Shown one piece after another: positions 13,601-13,661 of a stretch of 13,661 nucleotides of DNA. Location: contig CAYONM010000093.1 in the NCBI GenBank assembly GCA_964405325.1, forward strand, positions 1-13,661. The letters run 5' to 3'. The notes beneath the pieces were generated by a model. The model was given only the letters and a program-made list of their open reading frames with translations. It was not told where the DNA came from and did no database searches. The DNA comes from CAYONM01 sp964405325 (lineage in GTDB: Bacteria; Planctomycetota; UBA11346). Each line of letters begins with the position of its first letter. Position 1 is the first letter of the stretch. Both the position numbers and the translations under genes were made by a program.

Positions 13601-13661
13601 GGGCAGCTCTATAAACTCAGGTCGAGCCAGGCGCAGACGATTTTTGGTCCTGCCAAGGCGC
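13601..13661. mobile_element. Second MITE-like copy, cut by the window end
   Basis: The 61 bp to the window edge match the right end of the element at 6247-6407 read on the opposite strand: GGGCAGCTCTATAAACTCAG, then GTCGAGCCAGGCGCAGACGA and GGTCCTGCCAAGGCGC, with only two differences (G for T at position 6, T for C in GATTTTTGG). It is thus inverted relative to the first copy. TTAA immediately precedes it, comparable to the TTAT duplication of the first copy; the far side cannot be checked here. Confidence 0.8.

Overview
The window looks like a chromosomal stretch from a moderately GC-rich Gram-negative bacterium, most likely a gammaproteobacterium. This rests on gene families, Shine-Dalgarno sites of the AAGGAG type and an exported BON-domain protein, not on a marker gene, so the taxon is an inference. 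Coding density is high, no gap exceeds 300 bp, and I saw no rRNA, tRNA, CRISPR or intact transposase gene.

Left part (1-4651): a long transaldolase (minus), a DUF502 membrane protein with a repetitive acidic tail (minus), then a plus-strand pair made of a SpoIIAA/STAS-like protein and a 623-aa transketolase of the short type that also occurs in animals. Transaldolase and transketolase are the two carbon-shuffling enzymes of the non-oxidative pentose phosphate pathway.

Middle part (4695-7050, all minus): the most striking locus. In transcription order it encodes a 59-aa CPXCG zinc-ribbon-like protein, an encapsulated ferritin (EncFtn), a family 1 encapsulin shell protein (HK97 fold) and a TVP38/TMEM64 membrane protein. 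EncFtn plus encapsulin is a known iron-storage nanocompartment. The added CPXCG and TVP38 genes, a cargo tail without an ordinary loading peptide, and a 161-bp palindromic MITE-like element sitting exactly between cargo and shell genes are the unusual points. The element has 21-bp terminal inverted repeats (19/21 matching) and a TTAT target duplication. A second copy of its end starts at 13601.

Right part (7144-12149, all minus): a secreted or periplasmic protein with six BON domains and a Tyr/Asp-rich linker, and an operon of two EEP-fold (endonuclease/exonuclease/phosphatase) proteins followed by a cardiolipin synthase. With TVP38 and DUF502 this gives the window an envelope and phospholipid flavour. 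The far right holds a small two-TM protein (plus), a long near-perfect hairpin repeat, and a ZIP/GufA metal transporter (minus). The transporter start lies only 29 bp from the second MITE copy, so its promoter must overlap or lie beyond the element.
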